A stretch of DNA of 64,000 nucleotides from Methanoculleus formosensis (GTDB taxonomy: Archaea > Halobacteriota > Methanomicrobia > Methanomicrobiales > Methanoculleaceae): the NCBI RefSeq assembly GCF_025384765.1, contig NZ_VHLL01000001.1:372001-436000 (forward strand), read 5' to 3'. The notes beneath the pieces are model-generated. The model saw only the letters and a list, made by a program, of their open reading frames with translations. It was not told the DNA's origin and searched no databases. This document shows positions 1 through 8,278 of the stretch, one piece after another. Numbering within the stretch: the first letter of the stretch is position 1; each line of letters starts with the position of its first letter. The position numbers and the translations under genes were made by a program.

Positions 1-776
1 AGCACCTCGCCGAGGTCGCGGACGATATCGGCGGTGTAGTCCCGCGTCCCGGCGGAAGACCCCGCCGAGACGAGGAGGATCTCGTTCTCCGCGACGCCGC
101 GCCGGACCGCCTCCCGGATCTGGTCGTAGTCGTCCACAACGATCCCGTAGCGGTGCGTCTCCACGCCCGCCTCCGCGAGGACGGACGCGGCCATCAGGGT
201 GTTGCTCTCCACGACCTTCCCCGGCGGGGGCATCTCGCCCGCCGGCACGAGTTCGCTCCCGGTGGGGATCAGGCCGGCGCGGAGATTGATGACCGCAACC
301 TCCGTGACGCCGTAGTTCGCAAGCGCCCCGAGGTCATGCGGCCGGATCCGGTGCCCCCTCGGGAGGATCATCTCCGTCTCGCCGATGTCCTCGCCGACCG
401 GGCGGACGTGCTGCCAGGGGCTGACCGGTTTTCGGACGGTGTAGGTCTCGCCGTCGACCCAGACGTCCTCGATCATGATCACTGCGTCGTAGCCGGGCGG
501 GACGATGTTTCCCGTGTTGACCCGCGCCGCGTCCGGGAGGGTCACCGGGTGCTGCTCGCTCGCGCCGACGGTATCGGCGCTTCTCGCTGCGATACCATCC
601 ATCGCCGAGAGGTGAATGGCGGGGACGGAGAACCGGGCGAATATCGGCTCTGCGGTGATCCTTCCTACCGCCCCGGCGTCCACCGGGACGCGGACGATGC
701 CCGGAACCGCCGGGAAAGAGGTCTCAACGAGCGCCCGCGCCTCCGCGAGCGATATGACCGAGAGGTAACGTCTCAC
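1..776 (-). CDS. moeA: Molybdopterin molybdenumtransferase MoeA, first copy (3' part outside the window)
   Basis: Inserts Mo or W into adenylylated molybdopterin, the last step of Mo/W-cofactor synthesis. The reverse-strand reading frame is open from the window edge to a GTG at 774-776. The product shows the MoeA N-terminal pattern (PAIHLSAMDGIAARS), an NTGNIVPPGYDAVIMIE segment, the IPTGSELV motif that opens the MogA-like domain, and the VSSGSSAGTRDY motif near the edge, so the C-terminus is missing. The GTG overlaps the stop of the upstream moeA in GTGA, so the two are translationally coupled. Archaea often carry two MoeA paralogues, one with an extra C-terminal substrate-binding domain; which one this is cannot be seen here. 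Confidence 0.93.
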   Translation of the reverse strand, partial: MRRYLSVISLAEARALVETSFPAVPGIVRVPVDAGAVGRITAEPIFARFSVPAIHLSAMDGIAARSADTVGASEQHPVTLPDAARVNTGNIVPPGYDAVIMIEDVWVDGETYTVRKPVSPWQHVRPVGEDIGETEMILPRGHRIRPHDLGALANYGVTEVAVINLRAGLIPTGSELVPAGEMPPPGKVVESNTLMAASVLAEAGVETHRYGIVVDDYDQIREAVRRGVAENEILLVSAGSSAGTRDYTADIVRDLGEV

Positions 777-1975
777 CACAGGATCACCTCGACCTCTTCG
801 CCGACCTCGAACCCCTCGCTCGATGCCGGGATCCGCACCAGTCCCTCGCTCCGCACCAGGGTGTTGAGGAGCCCCGACTTCCCGAAGACCGGTGTCGCCT
901 CCCCGTTGCCGAGACTGACCCGGACGTAGTCCTCCCGCCCGCGGGTGGAAGGGATGTTCTGGGTCAGCCGTGCGCGGACGGTTCGCCGGGAGACGGTGGT
1001 CTCGCGCATCGCCGCGAGGAGGTGGTCGACGATGGCGACGAGGACGACGAAGGCCGAGGCCGGGTGCCCGGGGAGCCCGATGACCGGTTTGCCCCGTGCC
1101 GTCCCGATGATGGTGGGTTTTCCGGGCGCGAGGGCGATCCCGTGGACCAACACCTCGCCGAGTTCCGCGATGACCGCGGCGGTGTTGTCCCGCTCGTCTT
1201 TCGACGAGCCTCCCGAGACCAGGACCGCGTCGCACCGGTCAACCGCGGAAGAGACCGCCCGCTTCAGCACCGCCCGTTCGTCCCTGACGATCCCGAAGTA
1301 GACCGGGTGGCAGCCCCGTTCGGTCACGAAGGCGCCGGCGAGGTAGGAGTTCGCGTCCCGCACCTCGCCCGGCCCGGGGGTCTCGACGACGGGGACGAGT
1401 TCGTTCCCCGTAGAGATGATCCCGATCTTCGGCACCTGCACCACGCTGACCCGGTCGGCGCCGATCGCCGCGGCAACCCCGATCTCGCGGGGGGTCAGCA
1501 CGCGCCCCCGTTCCAGGGCGACCTTCCCCGCCCTGAAATCTTCGCCGCGAACGACCACGTTCTCACCGGGCGCCACCGGGCGATGCACCAGGATGTCGTC
1601 CCCGATCTGCTCGGCGTGCTCGATCATCACCGCCGCGTCCGCGCCCGTTGGGAGCGCTCCGCCGGTGGGGACGTAGAGACAAGACCCCGGGGAGATGCTC
1701 CCGGCATCCGCGCTCCCCATCCCGACCCGGCCCCGGCACTGGAGCATCGCCGGAATGGCCTCGGATGCCCCGGTGGTCTCGGCCGCGGCGACCGCGTAGC
1801 CGTCGACCGTCGAGCGGTCGAACCCCGGGATATCGATATCGGCATGGACGTCCTTCGCGAGAACCCGGGCGAGGGCGTCTTCGAGCGGCACGTCCTCGTA
1901 CCCGAGCGGCGGCGCGATCTTCTGCACCGCCCTTACGGCCTCGGCGACGGATACGACCTCGAGGAAGAGGCTCAT
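773..1975 (-). CDS. moeA: Molybdopterin molybdenumtransferase MoeA, second copy
   Basis: A 400-residue full-length MoeA. Visible features are the N-terminal FDRSTVDGYAV substrate loop, the ISTGNEL motif opening the MogA-like nucleotide/molybdopterin-binding domain (about residues 185-195), VSGGSSKDERD (about 255-265), LAPGKPT and the GLPGHPASAF loop. The C-terminal beta domain ends with the VRIPASSEGFEVGEEVEV pattern typical of domain IV. It overlaps the next moeA downstream (GTGA) and the 60-residue protein upstream (ATGA), so the three form one tightly packed transcript. Two divergent MoeA paralogues may differ in metal (Mo versus W) preference; that is inference. Confidence 0.95.
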   Translation of the reverse strand: MSLFLEVVSVAEAVRAVQKIAPPLGYEDVPLEDALARVLAKDVHADIDIPGFDRSTVDGYAVAAAETTGASEAIPAMLQCRGRVGMGSADAGSISPGSCLYVPTGGALPTGADAAVMIEHAEQIGDDILVHRPVAPGENVVVRGEDFRAGKVALERGRVLTPREIGVAAAIGADRVSVVQVPKIGIISTGNELVPVVETPGPGEVRDANSYLAGAFVTERGCHPVYFGIVRDERAVLKRAVSSAVDRCDAVLVSGGSSKDERDNTAAVIAELGEVLVHGIALAPGKPTIIGTARGKPVIGLPGHPASAFVVLVAIVDHLLAAMRETTVSRRTVRARLTQNIPSTRGREDYVRVSLGNGEATPVFGKSGLLNTLVRSEGLVRIPASSEGFEVGEEVEVILW

Positions 1976-2154
1976 CTGAAGCAGCCCAGCTGACAGTTGT
2001 GGATCTTTATCCTCGGCTCGCGCTGGTTGCAGTACCGGGCGATATCCATCTTCGGGATTCCATACTTCTCCGATATCTCGAAGGCCTGCGGGCAGGTTAT
2101 CTCGTCTTCTATGCCGTATGCCTCGAACGCTTTGCGTATCTTCTCTTCATCCAT
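1972..2154 (-). CDS. Small conserved-looking protein with C-terminal Cys motif, unknown function
   Basis: A 60-residue soluble protein whose stop codon overlaps the moeA start (ATGA). The first 45 residues look like a small helical, HTH-like fold. The tail ends in NCQLGCFR, a CxxxC-type pair that could bind a metal or accept sulfur. No family function is known to me. Its position as first gene of a moeA-moeA operon suggests a role linked to the Mo/W cofactor, either regulatory (a small DNA- or metal-binding protein) or in delivery. That link rests only on coupling. Confidence 0.75.
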   Translation of the reverse strand: MDEEKIRKAFEAYGIEDEITCPQAFEISEKYGIPKMDIARYCNQREPRIKIHNCQLGCFR

Positions 2155-2248
2155 AGTACAACATGGTATGCCGCAAGGATGATAGGATTTACTATCACGC
2201 CCGGTCGAGCAGTATCATTTAGCAGCCTCACGCCCCACAGTGTACCCG

Positions 2249-3562
2249 ATGCGGATCGCGTTGATCAATTCAGAACAGGACGTTGCAGGGGTGACCATCA
2301 GGCACCACCTCGATACCCTGCTCGCGGCGGGCGGACGGTGGCCGCTTGCCGAACGGCACGACCTGTTGTTTCATGAGGTCGCAGGAAGGCTGATCCACCA
2401 GGACGGGATCGACCGGGAGGTCGATGCCGATCTCATCCTCTTCATATCCCGGCACGCGAGCGTGCACCAGACGCCCGCCCTGACCGTGCATGTCACCGGT
2501 AACTACGAGGCCGCCGACCTCGGCGGCGAACCGGGCAGACTCGCTCCGGCAGCTCCCGCCTGGATGCACGCAATCCTCGGCAACCTCGCCGCCCGTGCCC
2601 CCGAGGGCTACCGGGTCTCCTACGAGGTGACGCACCACGGCCCGACGGAACTCTCGACCCCCTCGCTCTTCGTCGAGATCGGGTCGACCGCGACCGAATG
2701 GGGCGACCCGGCCGCCGGGAGAGCGGTGGCGGAGAGCATCCTCGCTGCGGAGCCGCAGGAGACGATCAACCTCATCGGTTTCGGCGGCACCCACTACGCC
2801 GTGCGACAGACCGAGATCGCCCTCTCCTCCCGGGGAGCCTTCGGGCACATCGTCCCGACCCGGCAGGTCGGCGCGGTCGACCCTGCTCTCCTCCGGGTGA
2901 TGCAGGAGGCGAGCGGCGCCGTGGCGGGCTACATAGACCGAAAATCCCTCGCCAGAGATGAAGTTGCGCGGGTCGAGCGGATGCTCGGCGATGCCGGACT
3001 CCTCCTCCTCTCCGAGTCAGAGATCCAGGAGGCGTCCGGCCTTGCGTGGGCCACCTACCTCCGGGTCCGGTCTCTCGCCGAAGAGGTCGCTCCCGGGTCA
3101 CGCGTTCGCATCCATGATCTCAAAGGAGAGGGGAATCCCGCTGTGGTGCGGATTGTTCCCGATCTGATTGAAGAAACGATCAAATCCGATAAATCGCGTT
3201 TTCTCAACGACCTTGACCGGTTGCCCGTCGCCCATCTATCTTCCGGGTCTGCAGAGGTTTTATCGACGTTTATCGGCTTTGAACACGAGTCGTCCCGACT
3301 CGCAAGAGATATAACTACCCTGTGCGCAAAACTCATACTTATCTGTGAAGATGCTGTTATCGACGGTGATCACCTCGTCCTCCGGAAGGTGCGCTTCGAC
3401 CCTGAGAAGGCGCGCAGGCACGGGGTGCCGGAAGGGCCGCTCTTCGCCATGCTTGCCGGCGGAAAGGCGGTCGAGTTCGAGGGCCGGAGGATCTCACCCG
3501 ATGCAGTGCAGACAACCAGCGTGAAGCGGATACATATCCCGGGATTGGAGAGACACATATGA
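2249..3562 (+). CDS. dtdA: D-aminoacyl-tRNA deacylase, DTD2 type with C-terminal extension
   Basis: Hydrolyses D-aminoacyl-tRNA, keeping D-amino acids out of protein; the archaeal/plant DTD2 family also clears N-ethyl-type adducts. Family motifs are SRHAS (near residue 70), THHGPTEL (near 130) and the GGTHYA metal/active-site segment (near 180). At about 437 residues it is much longer than classical DTD2 (about 275). The last 160 residues form an extra, more variable domain, an arrangement I believe occurs in other Methanomicrobiales. The start at 2249 gives [11 protein letters not shown]; a GTG three codons upstream is possible. Its stop overlaps ftsZ (ATGA). Confidence 0.9.
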   Translation: MRIALINSEQDVAGVTIRHHLDTLLAAGGRWPLAERHDLLFHEVAGRLIHQDGIDREVDADLILFISRHASVHQTPALTVHVTGNYEAADLGGEPGRLAPAAPAWMHAILGNLAARAPEGYRVSYEVTHHGPTELSTPSLFVEIGSTATEWGDPAAGRAVAESILAAEPQETINLIGFGGTHYAVRQTEIALSSRGAFGHIVPTRQVGAVDPALLRVMQEASGAVAGYIDRKSLARDEVARVERMLGDAGLLLLSESEIQEASGLAWATYLRVRSLAEEVAPGSRVRIHDLKGEGNPAVVRIVPDLIEETIKSDKSRFLNDLDRLPVAHLSSGSAEVLSTFIGFEHESSRLARDITTLCAKLILICEDAVIDGDHLVLRKVRFDPEKARRHGVPEGPLFAMLAGGKAVEFEGRRISPDAVQTTSVKRIHIPGLERHI

Positions 3563-4656
3563 AATCCATCGTAGAAGAGGCACTTTCACGGGCGCGAGAG
3601 GAGCAGCGTTTTGCTGAGCCCACGGAGGTCGACAAAGAGCTTGAAGAGCTCCTCATGGAACTCCGGACTGAGATCGCAGTCGTCGGATGTGGAGGCGGCG
3701 GTTCGAACACGGTGACCCGGATGACCGATGAAGGGATCAACGGGGCGCGTATGATCGCTCTCAACACCGATGCGCAGCACCTGGTCAGGACACGGGCGGA
3801 TACCCGCATCCTCATCGGAAGGCAGAGGACTCGCGGTCTCGGCGCTGGCTCGATCCCCCAGGTCGGCGAAGAGGCGGCGATCGAGACCGAGGATGAGATC
3901 AAGCGCGCCGTCGAGGGGTGCGATATGGTCTTCATCACAACCGGGCTCGGGGGCGGCACCGGTACCGGTTCCGCACCCGTGGTCGCGAAGGCTGCCCGGG
4001 AAGAGGGCGCACTGACCATTGCGGTGGTCACCCTGCCGTTCACGGTGGAAGGGGCTATCCGGGGCCAGAACGCGGAGGCCGGCCTCGAGCGGCTCCGTGA
4101 GGTGGCGGACACCGTCATCGTCGTCCCGAACGACCGGCTGCTCGAGGTCGTGCCCCGGCTTCCGCTCCACGCCGCGTTCAAGGTCTCGGACGAGGTGCTG
4201 ATGCGGGCGGTCAAAGGCATCACCGAGCTTATCACGATGCCCGGTCTCGTGAACCTGGACTTCGCTGATGTCCGGACGGTCATGGAGCGCGGAGGCGTCG
4301 CGATGATCGGGATGGGCGAGAGTGACAGCGAGGACAAAGCCGCCGACTCGGTCAAGAAGGCGCTGCGTTCTCCGCTGCTCGACGTCGACATCTCCGGGGC
4401 GACCGCCGCCCTCGTCAACGTGGTCGGCGGGCCCGATATGACCATGTCCGAGGCGGAAGGCGTCATCCAGGAGGTCTACGACCGCATCGATCCCGATGCC
4501 CGGATAATCTGGGGTGCCCAGGTCGACCCCGACATGCAGGGCAAGATGCGGACGCTGCTTGTGGTCACCGGCGTCCGGTCACCACAAATATATGGGAGAA
4601 ACGAGAAGAGTATGCCGCGCATGATGAAACAGTTTGAGATCGACTTCCTGAAGTGA
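3559..4656 (+). CDS. ftsZ: Cell division protein FtsZ
   Basis: Tubulin-like GTPase that polymerises into the archaeal Z-ring. It has a Gly-rich nucleotide loop (GCGGGGSN, about 43-50), the tubulin signature GGGTGTGSA (131-139), NDRLLEV and a helix with the DFADVRTVM synergy loop. At 365 residues it is a normal archaeal FtsZ1-type length, and about 35 N-terminal residues precede the core. It overlaps dtdA by ATGA. Next downstream are secE and spt5, a conserved archaeal ftsZ-secE-spt5-L11 order. Confidence 0.97.
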   Translation: MKSIVEEALSRAREEQRFAEPTEVDKELEELLMELRTEIAVVGCGGGGSNTVTRMTDEGINGARMIALNTDAQHLVRTRADTRILIGRQRTRGLGAGSIPQVGEEAAIETEDEIKRAVEGCDMVFITTGLGGGTGTGSAPVVAKAAREEGALTIAVVTLPFTVEGAIRGQNAEAGLERLREVADTVIVVPNDRLLEVVPRLPLHAAFKVSDEVLMRAVKGITELITMPGLVNLDFADVRTVMERGGVAMIGMGESDSEDKAADSVKKALRSPLLDVDISGATAALVNVVGGPDMTMSEAEGVIQEVYDRIDPDARIIWGAQVDPDMQGKMRTLLVVTGVRSPQIYGRNEKSMPRMMKQFEIDFLK

Positions 4657-4662
4657 GCCAAG

Positions 4663-4872
4663 ATGATGGATTACAAAGAGACGTTAGCGGAAGTAAAGTC
4701 GTTCAAGATCGAGGAAGAACTCTTCAAGAAGTACTGGCGGGTGCTGAAACTGGCACGGACGCCGACCCGCGACGAGTTCTCCAAGATCGCTGTCGTGGCG
4801 GCGGCCGGGATCATGCTCATCGGCCTCGTCGGCTTTATCATATACGAGATCATGCTGGTACTGCCCAAATGA
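4663..4872 (+). CDS. secE: Preprotein translocase subunit SecE (Sec61 gamma)
   Basis: A 69-residue clamp subunit of the SecYE-beta translocon. An amphipathic N-terminal helix (residues about 1-35, with the KYWRVLKLARTPTRDEF pattern typical of archaeal SecE) is followed by one transmembrane helix (about 45-65). It lies six bases after ftsZ, and its stop overlaps the spt5 start (ATGA). The length and topology match the family. Confidence 0.95.
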   Translation: MMDYKETLAEVKSFKIEEELFKKYWRVLKLARTPTRDEFSKIAVVAAAGIMLIGLVGFIIYEIMLVLPK

Positions 4873-5351
4873 TGGATATGGTTGAGAGCGCAAACCGGAT
4901 ATACGCGATAAAGACGACCGCAAAGCAGGAGCGGACGGTAGCCGACAACATCGAGAAGGTGACGAGGGAGCAGAAGGACATCCATGTAGTGGCCGTTATG
5001 GTTCCCGAAGAACTGAAAGGCTACGTCCTCGTGGAGAGCCCTGACGCCATCGCCCGTATAGAGCAGCTGGTGGAGTTGATCCCCCACGCGCGCGCGGTGG
5101 TACAGGGTTCGACGGCTCTCTCCGAGGTGGCGCATTTCCTGGTGCCGAAGAAGGCGGTCACCGGCATCACCGAGGGCACCATCGTCGAGATCATCGCCGG
5201 CCCGTTCAAGGGAGAGAAGGCGGTCGTCAAGCGCGTCGACACCGGAAAGGAAGAGATCACGGTCGAACTCTACGAGAGTATGATCCCCATCCCGATCACC
5301 GTCCGCGGCGACTCCGTTCGCGTCGTGGAGCGGTCGGACGAGATGTCCTGA
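4869..5351 (+). CDS. spt5: Transcription elongation factor Spt5 (NusG homologue)
   Basis: A 160-residue archaeal Spt5. The NGN domain (about 1-85, with RIYAIKTTAKQER and a KGYVLVES strand) binds the RNA polymerase clamp together with Spt4. A KOW domain follows (about 98-150, EGTIVEIIAGPFKGEKAVVKR). The ATG at 4869 is chosen because it overlaps the secE stop and gives the family N-terminus; the frame is open further upstream but that part is out-of-frame ftsZ/secE sequence. Confidence 0.96.
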   Translation: MMDMVESANRIYAIKTTAKQERTVADNIEKVTREQKDIHVVAVMVPEELKGYVLVESPDAIARIEQLVELIPHARAVVQGSTALSEVAHFLVPKKAVTGITEGTIVEIIAGPFKGEKAVVKRVDTGKEEITVELYESMIPIPITVRGDSVRVVERSDEMS

Positions 5352-5363
5352 AGAATATCTCCA

Positions 5364-5375
5364 TCTTCTTTTTTT
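5364..5375 (+). terminator. T-rich terminator after spt5
   Basis: A pyrimidine-rich stretch ending in seven T residues lies 13 bases after the spt5 stop, with no strong hairpin. This is the usual archaeal oligo-T termination signal and separates the ftsZ-secE-spt5 transcript from the ribosomal operon. Confidence 0.6.
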
Positions 5376-5459
5376 CCCGCCGCGTCCCGCTACACCGGCG
5401 GCGATAGAACCCCCGGCGACCGGGCGTCACGCACTGATGCGCGGCCCGGGCACATGTAC

Positions 5460-5466
5460 TTTAAAT
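5460..5466 (+). promoter_or_regulatory. TATA box of the L11-L1-L10-L12 operon
   Basis: TTTAAAT is an archaeal TATA element in the 182-base gap before uL11. A start about 25 bases downstream would give a leader of roughly 45 bases. This fits a separate promoter for the ribosomal operon after the upstream oligo-T terminator. Confidence 0.55.
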
Positions 5467-5533
5467 CCTCTCACGTAGACCTTAGGTAACCCAGGCAACT
5501 ATTCCCCTGAGGAATAACAGCTGGTGAACTTGT

Positions 5534-6010
5534 ATGGCAGAAACGGTCGAGGTATTGGTACCCGGGGGCAAGGCAACAGCAGGCCCACCTCTGGGGCCCG
5601 CGCTCGGACCTCTCGGTATCAACGTGAAGGCTGTCGTCGACGAGATCAACAAGAAAACAGCCGAATTCAACGGCATGCAGGTGCCGGTGACGGTTACGGT
5701 CGACGATAAGAAGAACTTCACGATTGAAGTGGGCATCCCGCCCACGACGGCGCTCGTCATGAAAGAGGCCGGTATCGCGAAAGGTTCGGCAGAGCCGGGT
5801 ACTTTGGTGGCGGGAGATCTGCCACTGGAGGCCGCCGTCCGTATTGCCCGTATGAAGTTTGATGGCATGCTCTCGTACGATCTGAAGTCCGCGGTCAAAG
5901 AGGTCATTGGAACGTGCGTCAGTGTCGGTGTCACCATCGAGGGGAAGAGTCCCCGCGAGATGATCCGGGCCATCAACGACGGGGAACACGACGGCGTACT
6001 CGTCGCATAG
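5534..6010 (+). CDS. rpl11: Large ribosomal subunit protein uL11
   Basis: A 158-residue archaeal uL11, part of the GTPase-associated stalk base. Family landmarks are the Pro/Gly-rich [20 protein letters not shown] loop near the N-terminus and the [15 protein letters not shown] region in the rRNA-binding domain. First gene of the stalk operon; uL1, uL10 and P1 follow with short gaps. Confidence 0.98.
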   Translation: MAETVEVLVPGGKATAGPPLGPALGPLGINVKAVVDEINKKTAEFNGMQVPVTVTVDDKKNFTIEVGIPPTTALVMKEAGIAKGSAEPGTLVAGDLPLEAAVRIARMKFDGMLSYDLKSAVKEVIGTCVSVGVTIEGKSPREMIRAINDGEHDGVLVA

Positions 6011-6061
6011 ATGTCAGACAACCATAGAAGATCGTGAGGTCGTGTACTATGGAGGCAAAGG

Positions 6062-6703
6062 ATGGTTGATAAAACCAGTATACAGAAAGCCGTGGTAACG
6101 GCGCTGGAGAAGGCTCCGGAACGGAAGTTCAAGGAGAGCGTGGATATCACCGTCAACCTCAGGAATATCGACATGTCCCAGCCCAAGAATCGTATTGATG
6201 AGACGATTCTCCTCCCGCATGGTCTTGACAACGTCAAGATCGCAGTTCTCGGGAAGGGCGATATCACCACGCAGGCAAAAGAGGTGAACGTGGACCTCAT
6301 CATCGGACCTGAGGAGATCGAGCGGCTCGGGGGAGAACCCCGCGAAGCACGCAAGGTGGCGGATGAGTACCGGTTCTTCCTTGCCGAGACGGCAATGATG
6401 CCTCTCGTCGGGCGGTACCTTGGTGTCAGGCTCGGTCCGCGTGGACGGATGCCGATGCCGGTTCCGCAGGGAATGGATATTCGGCCTGTCGTTCAGCGTC
6501 TCCGGAGCTCCGTGAAGATCCGGACGAAGGACAAGAAGGTCTTCCACGCGAAGGTTGGAACCTCCGGGATGGACACCGAGGAGATCGCCGAGAACATCGA
6601 TACGGTTCTGCGGCGGGTCGAGTCCGTCCTCGAGAGCGGCGCGATGAATATCCACTCGGTCTACGTGAAGACGACCATGGGGCCGGCAGTGAGGGTGATC
6701 TGA
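6062..6703 (+). CDS. rpl1: Large ribosomal subunit protein uL1
   Basis: A 213-residue archaeal uL1. It has the PRGRMPMP loop, the KVGTSGMDTEEIAENI segment and a two-domain alpha/beta architecture. In Methanococcus, L1 represses its own operon by binding mRNA near the start of its gene; a similar site is likely here but I could not identify one by eye. The stop shares one base with the uL10 ATG (TGATG). Confidence 0.98.
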   Translation: MVDKTSIQKAVVTALEKAPERKFKESVDITVNLRNIDMSQPKNRIDETILLPHGLDNVKIAVLGKGDITTQAKEVNVDLIIGPEEIERLGGEPREARKVADEYRFFLAETAMMPLVGRYLGVRLGPRGRMPMPVPQGMDIRPVVQRLRSSVKIRTKDKKVFHAKVGTSGMDTEEIAENIDTVLRRVESVLESGAMNIHSVYVKTTMGPAVRVI

Positions 6704-7731
6704 TGGCGCTCTATACGCAGCACCTGCCCCGGTGGAAGAAGGATGAAGTAGAGGAGATCAAGCGCGGTATCGAGGAGCACTCGCTCGTCGGCGTCGTGGA
6801 CATGTACGGCATTCCTGCCTCGCAGGTCCAGCAGATCCGGCGGAACCTCCGCGGCACGGCGAGGGTGAAGATGGCACGGAACACGCTGATCGAGCACGCC
6901 TTAAACGAGCTCGGCGGCAGCGTTGCGTCCCTGAACGACCACGCCGAAGGCCAGAGCGCCCTGATCTTCACGAACGAGAATCCGTTCAAGCTCTTCAAGC
7001 TGCTCGAGCGGACCAAGACGAAGATGGCGGCGAAGCCCGGCGAGACTGCGCCGGAGGACATCGTCATCCCGAAGGGTCCGACCAGCTTCAAGCCCGGCCC
7101 GATCGTGGGCGAGCTCCAGCAGGTGGGTATTCCCGCAGCTATCGAGGGTGGAAAGGTCAAGATCCGCGAGACGAAGACGGTCGTGAAGAAGGGCGAGGTC
7201 ATCAACAAGAAGGTTGCCGACGCTCTCGTGAAACTCGGTGTCAAGCCGATGGATGTCGGTCTCATTCTACAGGCCGCATACTACAGGAACACCATCTTCA
7301 CGCCGGACCTCCTCGCTATCGATGAGGATGCCTACGCGAACAACATCGTGCTCGCGGCCCAGCAGGCGTTCAACCTCTCGGTCAACGCCGTCATCCCGAC
7401 CCGGCTTACCGTCGCGGCCATCATCGGCAAGGCGGTTCGCGAGGCCCGGAACGTGGGCGTCGAGGCGACCATCTACGAGAAGGATATCGTCGACCTGATC
7501 ATCGGGCGGGCTCAGCGCGAGATGCTGGCCGTCGCGCTGGCAGCACAGGGCCAGGGCTTCGAGCTCGATGAGGCGACCCTGAAAGCCGCGTCGGCTGCGA
7601 CCGCTGCGGCACCCGCGGCAGCAGCCCCGGCGGCAGCCGAGGAGAAGCCCGAGGAAGAGGAGTCTGAAGAGGAGAATAAGGAAGAGGAAGAAGAGAGCGG
7701 CATGGCCGGTCTTGGTGCCCTCTTCGGCTAA
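6703..7731 (+). CDS. rpl10: Large ribosomal subunit protein uL10 (P0)
   Basis: A 342-residue archaeal P0. It has an N-terminal rRNA-binding domain (SLVGVVDMYGIPASQ), helical spine segments that hold P1 dimers, an Ala-rich hinge and an acidic tail ending [16 protein letters not shown]. The same tail is found on the neighbouring P1/L12 and recruits translation factors. One-base overlap with uL1. Confidence 0.98.
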   Translation: MALYTQHLPRWKKDEVEEIKRGIEEHSLVGVVDMYGIPASQVQQIRRNLRGTARVKMARNTLIEHALNELGGSVASLNDHAEGQSALIFTNENPFKLFKLLERTKTKMAAKPGETAPEDIVIPKGPTSFKPGPIVGELQQVGIPAAIEGGKVKIRETKTVVKKGEVINKKVADALVKLGVKPMDVGLILQAAYYRNTIFTPDLLAIDEDAYANNIVLAAQQAFNLSVNAVIPTRLTVAAIIGKAVREARNVGVEATIYEKDIVDLIIGRAQREMLAVALAAQGQGFELDEATLKAASAATAAAPAAAAPAAAEEKPEEEESEEENKEEEEESGMAGLGALFG

Positions 7732-7757
7732 TATCATTTCAAAAAGGTGAATGAATC

Positions 7758-8072
7758 ATGGAGTATATCTACGCTGCACTGCTCCTGCACAACGCAGGCA
7801 AAGACGTAACTGAAGAGAATGTGACTGCTGTCCTGAACGCGGCCGGTGTCGAGGTCCAGGACGCCCGCGTGAAGGCGCTCGTCGCCGCACTCGAGGACGT
7901 GAACATCGAGGAGGCCATCAGCAAGGCCGCCGTCGCCCCGGTCGCCGCTGCACCCGCAGCCGCCGCCCCTGCAGCCGCCGCGGCCGCTGCCGAGGAGGAG
8001 CCCGAGGAAGAGTCCAAGAAGGAAGAGGAAGAAGAGAGCGGCATGGCCGGTCTCGGTGCCCTCTTCGGCTAA
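7758..8072 (+). CDS. rpl12: Ribosomal stalk protein P1 (archaeal L12)
   Basis: A 104-residue P1 protein with an N-terminal helical dimerisation domain ([21 protein letters not shown]), an Ala/Pro hinge and an acidic C-terminus identical to that of uL10 over the last 16 residues. Last gene of the operon; an oligo-T terminator follows within ten bases. Confidence 0.98.
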   Translation: MEYIYAALLLHNAGKDVTEENVTAVLNAAGVEVQDARVKALVAALEDVNIEEAISKAAVAPVAAAPAAAAPAAAAAAAEEEPEEESKKEEEEESGMAGLGALFG

Positions 8073-8076
8073 ACCC

Positions 8077-8083
8077 TTTTTTT
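8077..8083 (+). terminator. Oligo-T terminator of the ribosomal operon
   Basis: Seven T residues begin five bases after the P1 stop, a typical archaeal intrinsic terminator. About 195 further bases without a gene lie before the end of the convergent hypF. Confidence 0.65.
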
Positions 8084-8278
8084 CTTTCGCCTTTAACGAA
8101 CCGGGCGGGCCGGTTATTCTCGCGGATCGCGTGACGTCTCACTCTCCGTGCCGGATCTCTCAGGATGCTTCCCGGGTTGATCGTGCTGTTTCTGTCCCGG
8201 TACTGCGTCGCCTTATAATGGAATTTATGCGAAAAAGAGGGTCTTTGTTCGACTACAGCCCGGTGGATACGGGGAGTC

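Noticed and set aside
5352-5533. Riboswitch or structured leader before uL11
   Set aside because: The gap shows only an oligo-T terminator and a TATA box; I could not fold a conserved element by eye.
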